Assembly: GCF_001562115.1 (NCBI RefSeq) | Contig: NZ_CP013926.1 | Span: 3,968,001-4,032,000 of the forward strand | Reading direction: 5' to 3' | DNA length: 64,000 nt | Source of the DNA: Alteromonas stellipolaris | GTDB lineage: Bacteria; Pseudomonadota; Gammaproteobacteria; Enterobacterales; Alteromonadaceae | Part shown: positions 17,474-26,891 of the stretch, one piece after another | Layout of the letters: each line of letters begins with the position of its first letter | Numbering within the stretch: position 1 is the stretch's first letter | Notes under the pieces: model-generated | Databases searched by the model: none | Told to the model about the DNA's origin: nothing | What the model saw: the letters and a program-made list of their open reading frames with translations, nothing else | Made by a program: the position numbers and the translations under genes

Positions 17474-19693
17474 ATGCAGATAAAAATGAAAAAAGCCCTT
17501 TTAATAGGAGCCGCTATGCTCTCTACAGCTGTACAGGCCGAACCGCTCGATATTGAGCGTATTTTCGCTTCTCCTTCCCTTGATGGCAATGCGCCTCGCG
17601 CACTTAAAGTTTCTCCAGATGGAGAAAGAGTTACGTTCTTAAAAGGAAAACAGACCGATTATGAACGTCTCGATTTATGGGAATACCATATAGACAGTGG
17701 CGAAACCCGCCTATTGTTCGATTCAAATGACCTTCAAAGTGGCGAAGAAGTGTTAAGTGACGAAGAAAAAGCCCGTCGCGAACGTATGCGTCTGTCGGGT
17801 AGTGGTATTGTAAGCTATCAATGGTCTGCAGACGGTAAGGCCCTCCTTTTCCCGCTAGGTGGTGATGTTTATTACCACAAACTCGGTGAAAAAGGGGCAA
17901 AGCAACTTCTTGATACTGACGTATTCGAAACTGATATTAAGCTTTCTCCTAAAGGAAATTACATTTCTTTCATTCGCGACCAAAACTTGTTTGTAAAACA
18001 TATTGAGTCGGGCAAAGAAACCGCCATCACAAAAGAAGGCGGCGGTAACATTAAATTTGGAATGGCCGAATTCGTTGCCCAAGAAGAAATGGGCAGAATG
18101 ACAGGTTACTGGTGGTCGCCAGATGAAAGCTTTATTGCATTTACCAAAGTAGATGAAAGCCCTGTAGATGTTATTTCTCGTTCTGAAATTTATGCCGACG
18201 ACATTAAAACCATTGAACAAAAATACCCGAAAGCAGGCACCAACAATGTACTTGTTGAACTGGCTATTCAAAACATCAATAACGGTGCACGTAGATGGGT
18301 AGATTTAGGCGAAGACAAAGACATTTACCTTGCCCGCGGTAAGTGGATGCCTAACAGTGAAACCTTCACGTATCAGTGGCAGACTCGCGATCAACAAACG
18401 CTTGAGCTTAGAGCGTATAACGTTCCAACAGAAAAGCAGGACGTGTTGTTAAGCGAAACCAGTAATACGTGGGTTAACTTGCATAACGATTTGTACTTTT
18501 TGTCTGACTCAGACCAGTTTATCTGGGCTTCTGAGCGAGATGGCTTCAAGCACCTTTACCTTTACGAGAACAGCGGTAAGTTAGTACGTCAGCTAACTCA
18601 AGGCGACTGGGTGGTTGATAACATTGAGGCGGTTGATGCTAAGAGCAACCGAATTTACTTCGCAGGTCGTAAAGACACACCGCTTGAAAGTCACGCCTAT
18701 TCAGTGTCATTAGACGGTGGTGATATTTCACGTATTACCAATGAAGGCGCTTATCACAGTGTATCGTTCAGTAAAGATGCTTCTATCTTTATCGACCGCT
18801 TCTCTACCATTAATTCACCTGCCCAAGTGAATTTAAATGATGCTTCTGGCAAGCGTATTACATGGCTTGAAGAAAACAAAGTTGAAGAAGGCCACCCGCT
18901 ACATCCCTATATGGACACGTGGACTAAACCTGAATTTGGTGACATTACCACCAAAGATGGCGCAACCTTAAAGTACCGTATTTACAAACCTGAAAACCTT
19001 GAAAAGAAACACCCTGTTATTGTGTATCTTTACGGTGGTCCACACGCGCAAGTTGTGACGAATAGCTGGGCAGGTAACCGTGGGTTACTGATGCAGCATT
19101 GGGTAGATAAGGGCTATGTGGTGTTTACCCTTGATAACCGTGGCTCTAACTACCGTGGTAAAGCATTTGAAGATCCTATCTACAAGAAAATGGGCTTTAT
19201 TGAAGTTGACGACCAAGTAGCAGGTGTTGAGTTTTTACGTACCCTACCGTACGTAGATGCTAAGCGTATTGGTGTTCATGGCCACAGTTATGGTGGTTAT
19301 ATGACGCTAATGACCATGTTTAAAGCCGGTGATTACTTCCAAGCAGGTGTGTCTGGCGCACCAGTTACCGACTGGCGCTTATACGACACCCATTACACCG
19401 AACGCTATATGGGTAACCCTAAAACCGATGACGATGCGTACACCGCCTCTTCCGTATTCCCATACGCAAAAGACTTAAAGGGTGACTTGCTTATTTATCA
19501 CGGAATGGCTGACGACAACGTGTTGTTCACCCACTCTACCATGCTATACAAACATCTTCAGGATTTGGCAATTCCATTTGAAACCATGGATTACCCTGGT
19601 AAGAAGCACAGTATTCGTGGTAAGCAAACGGGGATCCATTTGTACAAAACAATTACTAACTTCTTCGATAGAAATTTAACGCCTGAGCAATAA
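17474..19693 (+). CDS. Dipeptidyl peptidase IV-type S9 family serine peptidase
   Basis: The 739-residue protein has a signal peptide (cleavage near AVQA-EPL, residue about 22), an eight-blade propeller region and a C-terminal alpha/beta hydrolase. The catalytic triad is visible as Ser605 in GHSYGGYM, Asp680 in HGMADDNVLF and His712 in KKHSIRG. The block AQEEMGRMTGYWWSPDE holds the double-Glu motif that anchors the substrate N-terminus in DPP-IV enzymes. It should release X-Pro or similar dipeptides in the periplasm, helping peptide use. The start could also be the ATG at 17486. A strong terminator ends the transcript. Confidence 0.92.
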   Translation: MQIKMKKALLIGAAMLSTAVQAEPLDIERIFASPSLDGNAPRALKVSPDGERVTFLKGKQTDYERLDLWEYHIDSGETRLLFDSNDLQSGEEVLSDEEKARRERMRLSGSGIVSYQWSADGKALLFPLGGDVYYHKLGEKGAKQLLDTDVFETDIKLSPKGNYISFIRDQNLFVKHIESGKETAITKEGGGNIKFGMAEFVAQEEMGRMTGYWWSPDESFIAFTKVDESPVDVISRSEIYADDIKTIEQKYPKAGTNNVLVELAIQNINNGARRWVDLGEDKDIYLARGKWMPNSETFTYQWQTRDQQTLELRAYNVPTEKQDVLLSETSNTWVNLHNDLYFLSDSDQFIWASERDGFKHLYLYENSGKLVRQLTQGDWVVDNIEAVDAKSNRIYFAGRKDTPLESHAYSVSLDGGDISRITNEGAYHSVSFSKDASIFIDRFSTINSPAQVNLNDASGKRITWLEENKVEEGHPLHPYMDTWTKPEFGDITTKDGATLKYRIYKPENLEKKHPVIVYLYGGPHAQVVTNSWAGNRGLLMQHWVDKGYVVFTLDNRGSNYRGKAFEDPIYKKMGFIEVDDQVAGVEFLRTLPYVDAKRIGVHGHSYGGYMTLMTMFKAGDYFQAGVSGAPVTDWRLYDTHYTERYMGNPKTDDDAYTASSVFPYAKDLKGDLLIYHGMADDNVLFTHSTMLYKHLQDLAIPFETMDYPGKKHSIRGKQTGIHLYKTITNFFDRNLTPEQ

Positions 19694-19733
19694 GGTTTTA
19701 TATTTTTAAGCTTTGAAAAAAGGTTTTAACAAA

Positions 19734-19767
19734 AAAACGGCGGTGCTTTTAAAAGCACCGCCGTTTT
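19734..19767. terminator. Bidirectional terminator between peptidase and PH-domain genes
   Basis: A perfect 17-bp palindrome (arms 19734-19750 and 19751-19767) has a GC-rich core (ACGGCGGTGC) and A/T ends, so it can end transcripts arriving from both converging sides. Confidence 0.9.
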
Positions 19768-19835
19768 TATTTATACTTCGCTTATTCTTTTTTAACCCGC
19801 CGTTAAACCTAGGCTGGCAATAACAAAATATGGCG

Positions 19836-20210
19836 TTAGGCGAACATCTGATTAGCTAAGTTCTTCTGCACATCTTGCGCCGACGCTTTACTTAACTCAA
19901 TTTCGATAGCATCACTTTTACCTGATAACCATATTTTTAGTTCTGCATCGGTATCGAAGTGGCCCGCAGTTTCTACCACAAACTGCGTGATCGACTTATA
20001 AGGAATAGAGTGGTAGTTCACCTTTCTGCCTGTTAATCCTTGCTTATCAATAAGGATCAAACGCTTATTGGTAAATACACTTAAATCTCTTACTAGTTTA
20101 AATGCCGCGGTGACGGTTTCATTTTCAGCCAGTATGGGTGAGAGTTCTTCATTTACCGCTTCAGCGCTGGTTTCACTAGCGTTACCTAGCAAGGTGTCAA
20201 ATAAGCCCAT
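19836..20210 (-). CDS. Bacterial PH-domain protein
   Basis: The 124-residue protein looks like a single bacterial PH (YvbH/bPH) domain: the segment LVRDLSVFTNKRLILIDKQG, then TGRKVNYHSIPYKSITQF and a C-terminal amphipathic helix. Such domains occur in small soluble proteins of unknown role, some linked to stress or membrane. There is no signal peptide. It follows the GGDEF-EAL gene after 9 nt on the same strand, so the two are probably cotranscribed, and a common role is possible but unproven. Confidence 0.82.
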   Translation of the reverse strand: MGLFDTLLGNASETSAEAVNEELSPILAENETVTAAFKLVRDLSVFTNKRLILIDKQGLTGRKVNYHSIPYKSITQFVVETAGHFDTDAELKIWLSGKSDAIEIELSKASAQDVQKNLANQMFA

Positions 20211-20219
20211 TTTATTCTC

Positions 20220-23192
20220 CTAAACAGACACGAGTTTTGTAAGCCACTGTACGCGATGAGCAAGGGGTTGGGGCTTATCTAAGGCAAAACCTTGACCGTA
20301 GTCTACCTGTAATACCTTTAGTACATTTGCCGTTGCGGTATCTACCACAAACTCCGCCACCGTTTGCTTACCCATACTGTGAGCAATATTATTTATCGCG
20401 GTAACTGTAGCATGATCGATTGGATCGTGAACAATATTTCGAACAAAGGAACCGTCAATTTTGACGTAGTCGACATCCAAGTTTTTAAGGTAGGTGAAAG
20501 ACGACATCCCCGCACCAAAATCGTCGAGGGCAAAGCTACAGCCTATTGCTCGAAGCGTGGAGATAAAATGCTTTGCCGCACTTAAGTTGGTGACCGCGGT
20601 GGTTTCGGTGATTTCAAAGCAAATCTTTTCTAAAGGTACTGGGGTGCCTTGAAGCCGCTGGGTAATTTTCAACAAGGTGATTTCATCACCAAGGGTAATC
20701 CCTGACAAGTTAATGGCCACTTTAGCCACATTGTCTACGTGCAGCGGATTGGCCTCTAACATCTTTAACGTATTATCTACTACCCAATAGTCCACTTTGT
20801 TCATTAAGCCATGACGCTCGGCAAGAGGAATAAATAAACCTGGGCTAATTAGGCTACCGTCGCTTCCCGTCAGGCGAAGCAATATTTCATAGTGCTCAAG
20901 GGCGGTGGCAGTGTCTTCGCCTATGCTATTTAGCGGCATAATGGCTTGGCTATATAATTCAAAACCATCGAACTGAAGTGCTTTATGCAGGGTGTGTAGT
21001 ACGTCATTTTCGCTGCTATCCATGCCTAGCTGAGCATCTTGAGCGTGATAGACAAAGTATCTGTTTCTTCCTAAATGCTTGGCCTTATAACAGGCATTGT
21101 CAGCTGCCTTTATAAGCTCTGCCGCATTATGTTCTTGAGGGGTTATTTCAATGACACCAATGCTTGCACCAACGAAAAATAGCTTATCTCCATACATAAA
21201 CCGATAAGTAGAGATAGCCTTTAACAGTTTATCGAGCTTTATTTTTACCTTATCGAGGGGCTGTTGATGATAAATAATACAAAACTCATCCCCGCCGATG
21301 CGGGCAAGTAAGTCTTTGTCACTGATATGCCGCTTAAAGATGGTAGACACTTCCTGAAGTAACTTATCGCCAGCTGGGTGCCCACAACTGTCGTTCACTA
21401 ACTTAAATCTGTCCATATCGATAAAGCACATCACGCCGGGGTTAGTTGTATCACCCGACGTGGATGCTGGGAATATGGAAGTGACGTTATCTCTTACAAT
21501 TTCGACATTTTTATCAACAGTATTGACGGCATTAGACTCTAAAATTTCTCGTAGTTGCTTATCAAAAGCATAGCGGTTGAGTAGACCCGTCAATTGATCA
21601 TGATTTGCTTGATACGCTACTTCAGCTTGTAATTCTTGCTCTTTTGTCACATCCCTGGCTATGCCCTCCACCGCAATTAGCGCGCCAGATTCATCTAATA
21701 TAGGGGTATCTGAAAACTCTAGTACCAACTCGGTACCATCATAACTGGTGTAGTGAACCAGATAAGGGGCGGGTTTTACTCCCAGACCCGATTTCGCTCG
21801 TATTTCGAAAGTCTCATCTGGTATTCTTCTGACAAGTCGAGATTGTTTTTCGATAAAATTATCTGGAGTAAAACCTAAGATAGTACTAATTCCTGCACTC
21901 ACATAAATAAACTTATGTTCAGCGGTTTTGGTATAAACGAAGTGCCTGTGCATGCCATCTACCAACCTGCGATAGCGCTCTTCGCTATGTTTAAGAGCTT
22001 GCTGAGCCTTAAATCTCTCTGTGACATCCCTTGCGGTCAAGGCAATATTGTCCCCGGCTTTAACTACTTGTACCTTCAACCATTCAGGTGCAATTTTATT
22101 CCCTTTGATAGCAACATACTCTTCAAAGGGCTTGTTGTTTATTGCCACCGCAACAACACTATCAAAGAGGTCAGCTTTGCCTAGAAGCGTTAACTGAGCT
22201 TTCAGTGTTTTAGTGCTTAACTCTGAACATGCCCCACGAAATAGAAATCGACTGTAGCGGTTTGCTTCAACTAACTCATAATCATTGCCTGCAGGGCGAT
22301 AAATGACTAACGCATCTAACGATGCCTCACTGGCCGTAAGGTAACGCTTTTGACTGGCCGATAGATTCACCGCACCTTTCATTTGCTTATGAAAAATCCA
22401 ACTGGCCAACGCCGACATGAAAAGCCCTATCACCACGACTAATACACCAGATCTATAACGCCCCACTTCGGTCTGCATAGACAGCGAAAACTGACGACCA
22501 ATAAACGGAAACGGCTCAGTCGCAATCACGGTTCCGTCATCAACTAACTCACCATTGCTAAATAGGGTGCGACCAGCGTCTTGAAGCGCAAAATTAAACT
22601 GAGGACCTTCTAGCTCGCCAAGCATAACGCCCAAAATCGTTTGTGCATCAAAGCCCGCCAGTAAGAACCCGTGATTGAGTTCTTGAGGGCTAATGGTACG
22701 GCCAACAATAATATGATAATGCCCCGTTACCGACGAATGAACCAATGTACTGGTCAACGACTCAGCAGGTGTGGGAATAGTGAGCCCTACCGATGCGAGT
22801 GGCTTGCCGATAAGTTCGTTTGATAGGCGAGTTTTCATTCCATGGCTAGGGGTAGCTATCCATTGGATGACACCATTTTGATCAGCAAAGGTTAGCGAAC
22901 TATACCCGCGCTGCATTCCCATCAACGACATCGCTTGCGCATTAAACCAATCCACCTGATTGGGCGCAAAGGTTGGCCAGTTTCGCATTAAATTATGAAC
23001 GGCTTGCATACGTTCTGTAGAGAATACTTCTAAGCTAATCTTTACCTGTTCGGCAACGGATTGGGCTTTCGAAATTCGAACTCGCTTGTCTTCATTGTCT
23101 AGATAGACACCAGCTGCGACAAAAAGCAGGGATAGAAACACGAACAGCACTAGGGGCAGCCCGTATATTCGCTGGGTAACTCTTGATTGCAT
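20220..23192 (-). CDS. Membrane sensor GGDEF-EAL protein with PAS domains
   Basis: In order the 990-residue protein shows a membrane helix (about 12-31), a periplasmic sensor region (about 32-247), a second helix (about 248-267), two PAS-like domains (about 285-395 and 400-515), GGDEF (motif 633-637) and EAL (about 735-985). The diguanylate cyclase motif is intact. The product-inhibition site is not: the RxxD position reads SDKD (624-627). The EAL signature is EIL (769-771), a common active variant, and NLSG, EITET, DDFGAG and VKIDG blocks are present, so phosphodiesterase activity is plausible. It could tune c-di-GMP for the PilZ domain of the nearby BcsA. Its ribosome-binding site sits in a small hairpin. 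Confidence 0.9.
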   Translation of the reverse strand: MQSRVTQRIYGLPLVLFVFLSLLFVAAGVYLDNEDKRVRISKAQSVAEQVKISLEVFSTERMQAVHNLMRNWPTFAPNQVDWFNAQAMSLMGMQRGYSSLTFADQNGVIQWIATPSHGMKTRLSNELIGKPLASVGLTIPTPAESLTSTLVHSSVTGHYHIIVGRTISPQELNHGFLLAGFDAQTILGVMLGELEGPQFNFALQDAGRTLFSNGELVDDGTVIATEPFPFIGRQFSLSMQTEVGRYRSGVLVVVIGLFMSALASWIFHKQMKGAVNLSASQKRYLTASEASLDALVIYRPAGNDYELVEANRYSRFLFRGACSELSTKTLKAQLTLLGKADLFDSVVAVAINNKPFEEYVAIKGNKIAPEWLKVQVVKAGDNIALTARDVTERFKAQQALKHSEERYRRLVDGMHRHFVYTKTAEHKFIYVSAGISTILGFTPDNFIEKQSRLVRRIPDETFEIRAKSGLGVKPAPYLVHYTSYDGTELVLEFSDTPILDESGALIAVEGIARDVTKEQELQAEVAYQANHDQLTGLLNRYAFDKQLREILESNAVNTVDKNVEIVRDNVTSIFPASTSGDTTNPGVMCFIDMDRFKLVNDSCGHPAGDKLLQEVSTIFKRHISDKDLLARIGGDEFCIIYHQQPLDKVKIKLDKLLKAISTYRFMYGDKLFFVGASIGVIEITPQEHNAAELIKAADNACYKAKHLGRNRYFVYHAQDAQLGMDSSENDVLHTLHKALQFDGFELYSQAIMPLNSIGEDTATALEHYEILLRLTGSDGSLISPGLFIPLAERHGLMNKVDYWVVDNTLKMLEANPLHVDNVAKVAINLSGITLGDEITLLKITQRLQGTPVPLEKICFEITETTAVTNLSAAKHFISTLRAIGCSFALDDFGAGMSSFTYLKNLDVDYVKIDGSFVRNIVHDPIDHATVTAINNIAHSMGKQTVAEFVVDTATANVLKVLQVDYGQGFALDKPQPLAHRVQWLTKLVSV

Positions 23193-23200
23193 TACGATTA

Positions 23201-23215
23201 CCTCTCATCGAGAGG
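23201..23215 (-). promoter_or_regulatory. Hairpin containing the ribosome-binding site of the GGDEF-EAL gene
   Basis: CCTCTC-ATC-GAGAGG forms a 6-bp stem with a 3-nt loop. On the minus strand its second arm, GAGAGG (23201-23206), is the Shine-Dalgarno sequence, 8 nt before the ATG at 23192. In the mRNA the stem would hide this site. Confidence 0.5.
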
Positions 23216-23349
23216 GTAGGAATATAAACCGCGAAGATGAATTTTTTATGAATTAGCCTTTTAGCATTTAAATGATAGGGTATAACTTTACTTAAATATA
23301 AACTGCGTTTAAATAAACGTATTTCTAATGCAGATACAAGGCGTTACTC

Positions 23350-24363
23350 ATGCACTCTAGTGAAACGGAACTCTCCTACTCGGCCATAACTCAAGCGTAT
23401 GACAGAATTAAAGACCACGTTAAGCGCACACCTATTATGGAGTCGAGCCTGTTAAATAAGTGGATGGGGCATCGTATTTTATTTAAAGCTGAATGCCTTC
23501 AAACCATAGGAGCATTTAAGCTGCGCGGCGCACTAAATTTCTTGGCGCACTTAGATGAACGGGGTGAACTACCTAAAAAGGTGGTGGCCAATAGTTCAGG
23601 TAATCATGCCCAGGCTGTGGCTTATGCTGCTGCAAAATATGGCATTCCCGCCACTATTTTCGCTAGCGAAACCATTTCTCCTATTAAAGCAGCGGCCACC
23701 GAAAGCTATGGAGCAAAGTTGAAACTCTTTGCTACCCGCCAAGAAGCCGATATTGCCGTGGCCAATGCCGCTGAGGAAGCAGGTACGGTATGGATACCGC
23801 CGTTTAACCATCCAGATATTGTAGCTGGCCAAGGTACTGCTGCCGTTGAAGCCCTAGAAGATGCAGGTAAAGTAGATGCTATATTCGCCCCTTGTGGCGG
23901 TGGTGGTTTGTTATCGGGCACTTTGCTTACTGCTCGGGCGTTACAACCCGATGCGTTAGTTATTGGGGCTGAACCACTTGCCGCCAACGATGCCTCTCAG
24001 TCATTGCAGCAAGGTGAGATAGTTGCCCTTGATGCACCGCCGGTGACCCTTGCCGACGGCGCTGCAACGCCCTCAGTGGGCAATGTGACCTTTCCTCTAT
24101 TACAAGAACTTGATGATTTTTACGAAGTGGACGAATTGCAAATAGCCTACTGGACACAGTGGCTGCAGCACCTATTGAAACTTCACATAGAACCCACTTG
24201 CGCCATGAGTATGGCAGCGGTTGCGGCATGGGCTGCTAACACACCACCTGGCCAAACTGCGTTGGTTATGCTGTCTGGCGGCAATATTAGCCAAGCCTCT
24301 ATGGCTGCAATTTGGGAACGAGACTTTTTGCTTCAACCCCCTATTATTAACACGGAAGAATAA
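23350..24363 (+). CDS. PLP-dependent threonine/serine dehydratase family protein
   Basis: The 337-residue protein is a fold-type II PLP enzyme. Lys57 in TIGAFKLRGALNF should bind the cofactor, SSGNHAQAVAYAA (about 82-94) holds the substrate loop, and CGGGGLLSG (about 181-189) is the phosphate-binding glycine loop. It lacks the C-terminal ACT regulatory domain of biosynthetic IlvA, so it fits a catabolic threonine/serine dehydratase or serine racemase. It is followed after 2 nt by the amidohydrolase gene, with a metallo-hydrolase gene behind, suggesting a three-gene operon. Confidence 0.87.
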   Translation: MHSSETELSYSAITQAYDRIKDHVKRTPIMESSLLNKWMGHRILFKAECLQTIGAFKLRGALNFLAHLDERGELPKKVVANSSGNHAQAVAYAAAKYGIPATIFASETISPIKAAATESYGAKLKLFATRQEADIAVANAAEEAGTVWIPPFNHPDIVAGQGTAAVEALEDAGKVDAIFAPCGGGGLLSGTLLTARALQPDALVIGAEPLAANDASQSLQQGEIVALDAPPVTLADGAATPSVGNVTFPLLQELDDFYEVDELQIAYWTQWLQHLLKLHIEPTCAMSMAAVAAWAANTPPGQTALVMLSGGNISQASMAAIWERDFLLQPPIINTEE

Positions 24364-24365
24364 GC

Positions 24366-26111
24366 ATGCTAAAAATGCACGTTAATACGACAGAAATAGT
24401 ACGTGAAATTACCCTTAGTCAAAGTAACAACCGCCTCATAAAGCGCTCCATTCTTAAATTAGGTGGCGCGTTTGCTATTGCCTCACTATCCAGTATCGCT
24501 TGTGCAGCAACACTTTTTACCAACGTAAAAGGTTACACGCTGAATGATGATGCTGAGTTAGTGACCTTCTCAAACATCCTTATTGATGACGGTAAGGTGG
24601 TATCGCTAAACGTCAGTGCAAAAGACACTAAAGCCGGCATGACTGATGATGTGTCGATAACAGAAACCATTGATGGTGAAGGTCTCGTTATGTTGCCTGG
24701 CCTTATTGATGCTCACGGGCACTTATTGGGCTTGGGGGCTAACCTACTTGAAGTGGATTTACGTGAAAGCACCAGTGCTGCCAATGCCGCAGAAAGCGTG
24801 GCGGAATATGCACTGGCAAATAGCACGCAACCTTGGATTACTGGCCGAGGTTGGAACCAAGAATTATGGTCTGATAGAGCCTTTCCAACCAGTTCTGATT
24901 TAGACAAAAAAGTGTCTGACCGCCCTGTTTGGCTCACTCGTGTAGACGGCCATGCTGGCTGGGCAAATACCAAGACCCTCACCTTAGCGGGTATCACTAA
25001 AGACACGCCTACACCGGTTGGCGGTGAGATTGTTAAAGATGCGAATGGCGAGCCAACAGGGGTATTAATTGATAATGCCATGGCGTTAGTCGAACCCTAT
25101 TTGCCAACGCAAAGCAATGCGGTATACAAACGCCAACTAGATGCAGCAGGTAAGCACTTACTATCAAATGGCATTACGTCAATGCATGATGCAGGTGTCG
25201 GCCGTGGTGTGTACGACTTTTATATTAAACAAGCAGTTCAAGCTGAACTGCCCATTCGAATATACGCCATGATAAGCGCCACTGACCCCGACTTAAGTAA
25301 ACTATTAGGAAAAGGGCCCATTCGCGACGCTAACGATTATTTATATATTCGTTCAGTAAAAGCCTATGGCGATGGTGCGCTTGGCAGCAGAGGCGCAGCC
25401 TTATTAGCCCCCTACTCTGACGCACCCCACCAGCATGGTTTATTACTCACTCAGCCTGAAGATATGACGCCGTTGTTTACGTCGGTCATAGGCGCTGGGT
25501 TTCAATTGAATTACCACGCTATTGGCGATAAAGCGAATCATGTTGCGCTGAATGAGTTTGAAAAAACATTTACGGCTATCGGCGGTAGTGAATTACGTAA
25601 CCGAATAGAACATGCGCAAGTTATCGCGCCTGAAGATCTCGCTCGTTTTGCCGAGTTAGATGTATTGCCATCCATGCAGCCCACTCACGCTACCAGCGAT
25701 AAAAACATGGCTGAAGATCGTATTGGCAAAGACAGAATGGAAGGCGCTTATGCGTGGCAAACTTTACTTGAATCAGGTATTCCTTTGCCTCTTGGCTCAG
25801 ATTTCCCAGTGGAGTTGGCTAACCCATTCTATGGTTTACACGCTGCGGTAACCCGCCAAGACAGAGAAAACCAGCCAGTTAAAGGCTGGTATGCCCACGA
25901 GGCGCTTACTATTAAGCAAGCCTTTAAAGGTTTTACCTTAGATGCTGCTTACGCGGGACATATGGAAGACACCCTTGGCACTCTTACGCCTGGCAAGTGG
26001 GCGGATTTCATACTGGTTGATCAAGATATCTTTACCATAGATAAAAAAGATATTTGGAAAACCCAAGTGCATGCTACCTACATAGCAGGTAAAAAAGTGT
26101 TTTCGAAATAG
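24366..26111 (+). CDS. Exported amidohydrolase family protein (YtcJ-like)
   Basis: The 581-residue protein has a signal peptide in an extended N-terminus (cleavage near SIACA-ATL, about residue 48) and a metal-dependent amidohydrolase barrel. Visible metal-ligand blocks are LPGLIDAHGHLLGLG (about 111-125), NYHAIGDKANH, RIEHAQVI and LGSDFPVE. The C-terminal segment TPGKWADFILVD closes the beta-sandwich. Family members hydrolyse amide or formamide bonds of varied small molecules, and the substrate here is unknown. It begins 2 nt after the dehydratase stop, and the MBL hydrolase gene begins 21 nt after its end. Confidence 0.88.
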   Translation: MLKMHVNTTEIVREITLSQSNNRLIKRSILKLGGAFAIASLSSIACAATLFTNVKGYTLNDDAELVTFSNILIDDGKVVSLNVSAKDTKAGMTDDVSITETIDGEGLVMLPGLIDAHGHLLGLGANLLEVDLRESTSAANAAESVAEYALANSTQPWITGRGWNQELWSDRAFPTSSDLDKKVSDRPVWLTRVDGHAGWANTKTLTLAGITKDTPTPVGGEIVKDANGEPTGVLIDNAMALVEPYLPTQSNAVYKRQLDAAGKHLLSNGITSMHDAGVGRGVYDFYIKQAVQAELPIRIYAMISATDPDLSKLLGKGPIRDANDYLYIRSVKAYGDGALGSRGAALLAPYSDAPHQHGLLLTQPEDMTPLFTSVIGAGFQLNYHAIGDKANHVALNEFEKTFTAIGGSELRNRIEHAQVIAPEDLARFAELDVLPSMQPTHATSDKNMAEDRIGKDRMEGAYAWQTLLESGIPLPLGSDFPVELANPFYGLHAAVTRQDRENQPVKGWYAHEALTIKQAFKGFTLDAAYAGHMEDTLGTLTPGKWADFILVDQDIFTIDKKDIWKTQVHATYIAGKKVFSK

Positions 26112-26132
26112 CCTTTGTTGGGAGGAAGCACA

Positions 26133-26774
26133 TTGGAAATTATTATTATACCGGTGACGCCATTTGCTCAAAACTGTTCGCTTATTTGGGACGCAGGTAG
26201 CAAGCAAGGGGCATTTGTTGACCCTGGCGGAGATATACAGAAGCTCATCTGCGCGGCGTCAGATAATCAGGTAACTATTGAAAAAATCATTCTTACCCAC
26301 GGTCATTTAGACCATGTAGGCGGCACTGTCGAACTTGCTAAATACTACGATGTGCCGATAGTAGGACCACACCTAGGTGACAAATTCTGGCTAGATGCTC
26401 TAATGCAGCAAAGCCAAATGTTTGGCTTTCCACCTGCCACGCCCTTTGTGCCGAACCAATGGTTAAGCGACAACGATACCATTTCAGTTGGAGAGCTAAC
26501 GCTTGAGGTATTGCACTGCCCGGGGCATACCCCTGGCCATGTGGTTCTCGTGGAGCGAATAAGTAACAAGGTTATTGTGGGTGATGTGATTTTTGCTGGT
26601 TCAATTGGGCGCACTGATTTCCCTCAAGGAGATCATCAACAGCTACTCGATTCAATAAACGCAAAAATTTTAACACTACCTGACGATATGGTGATTTATC
26701 CTGGTCATGGCCCTACCACCACGGTAGCAAAAGAAAAAGCCAGTAACCCTTACGTTGCATCACAATGGGGTTAA
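26133..26774 (+). CDS. MBL-fold metallo-hydrolase (glyoxalase II-like)
   Basis: The 213-residue protein opens with IIIIPVTPFAQNCSLIWD and has the zinc motif THGHLDHVGG (THxHxDH), then CPGHTPGHV, GDVIFAGSIGRTDFP and YPGHGPTT. This matches the hydroxyacylglutathione-hydrolase-like group of metallo-beta-lactamase-fold hydrolases. The start was set at TTG 26133 because GGGAGGA at 26120-26126 lies 6 nt upstream and the protein then begins like its relatives. The upstream TTG codons at 26115 and 26118 precede that site. It is the last gene of the dehydratase-amidohydrolase cluster. Confidence 0.87.
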   Translation: MEIIIIPVTPFAQNCSLIWDAGSKQGAFVDPGGDIQKLICAASDNQVTIEKIILTHGHLDHVGGTVELAKYYDVPIVGPHLGDKFWLDALMQQSQMFGFPPATPFVPNQWLSDNDTISVGELTLEVLHCPGHTPGHVVLVERISNKVIVGDVIFAGSIGRTDFPQGDHQQLLDSINAKILTLPDDMVIYPGHGPTTTVAKEKASNPYVASQWG

Positions 26775-26827
26775 GTGCCAGTAGGAATAGCAATAGAAGC
26801 GCCAATAGAATAGTTTTTCTGCCCATT

Positions 26828-26856
26828 AAAAAAGGCGAGTGATCCACTCGCCCTTT
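26828..26856. terminator. Terminator between converging MBL and VOC genes
   Basis: GGCGAGTG-ATC-CACTCGCC forms an 8-bp stem with a 3-nt loop. On the minus strand it is followed by TTTTTT, so it best ends the VOC transcript, with weaker action on the plus strand. Confidence 0.8.
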
Positions 26857-26891
26857 ACTTATTGCGCTTCTTTACCTATTGCCTTCTTTAC

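Noticed and set aside
17855..18271. Open frame of 138 residues on the minus strand
   Set aside because: It is antisense to the DPP-IV-type peptidase gene, whose protein motifs are unambiguous.
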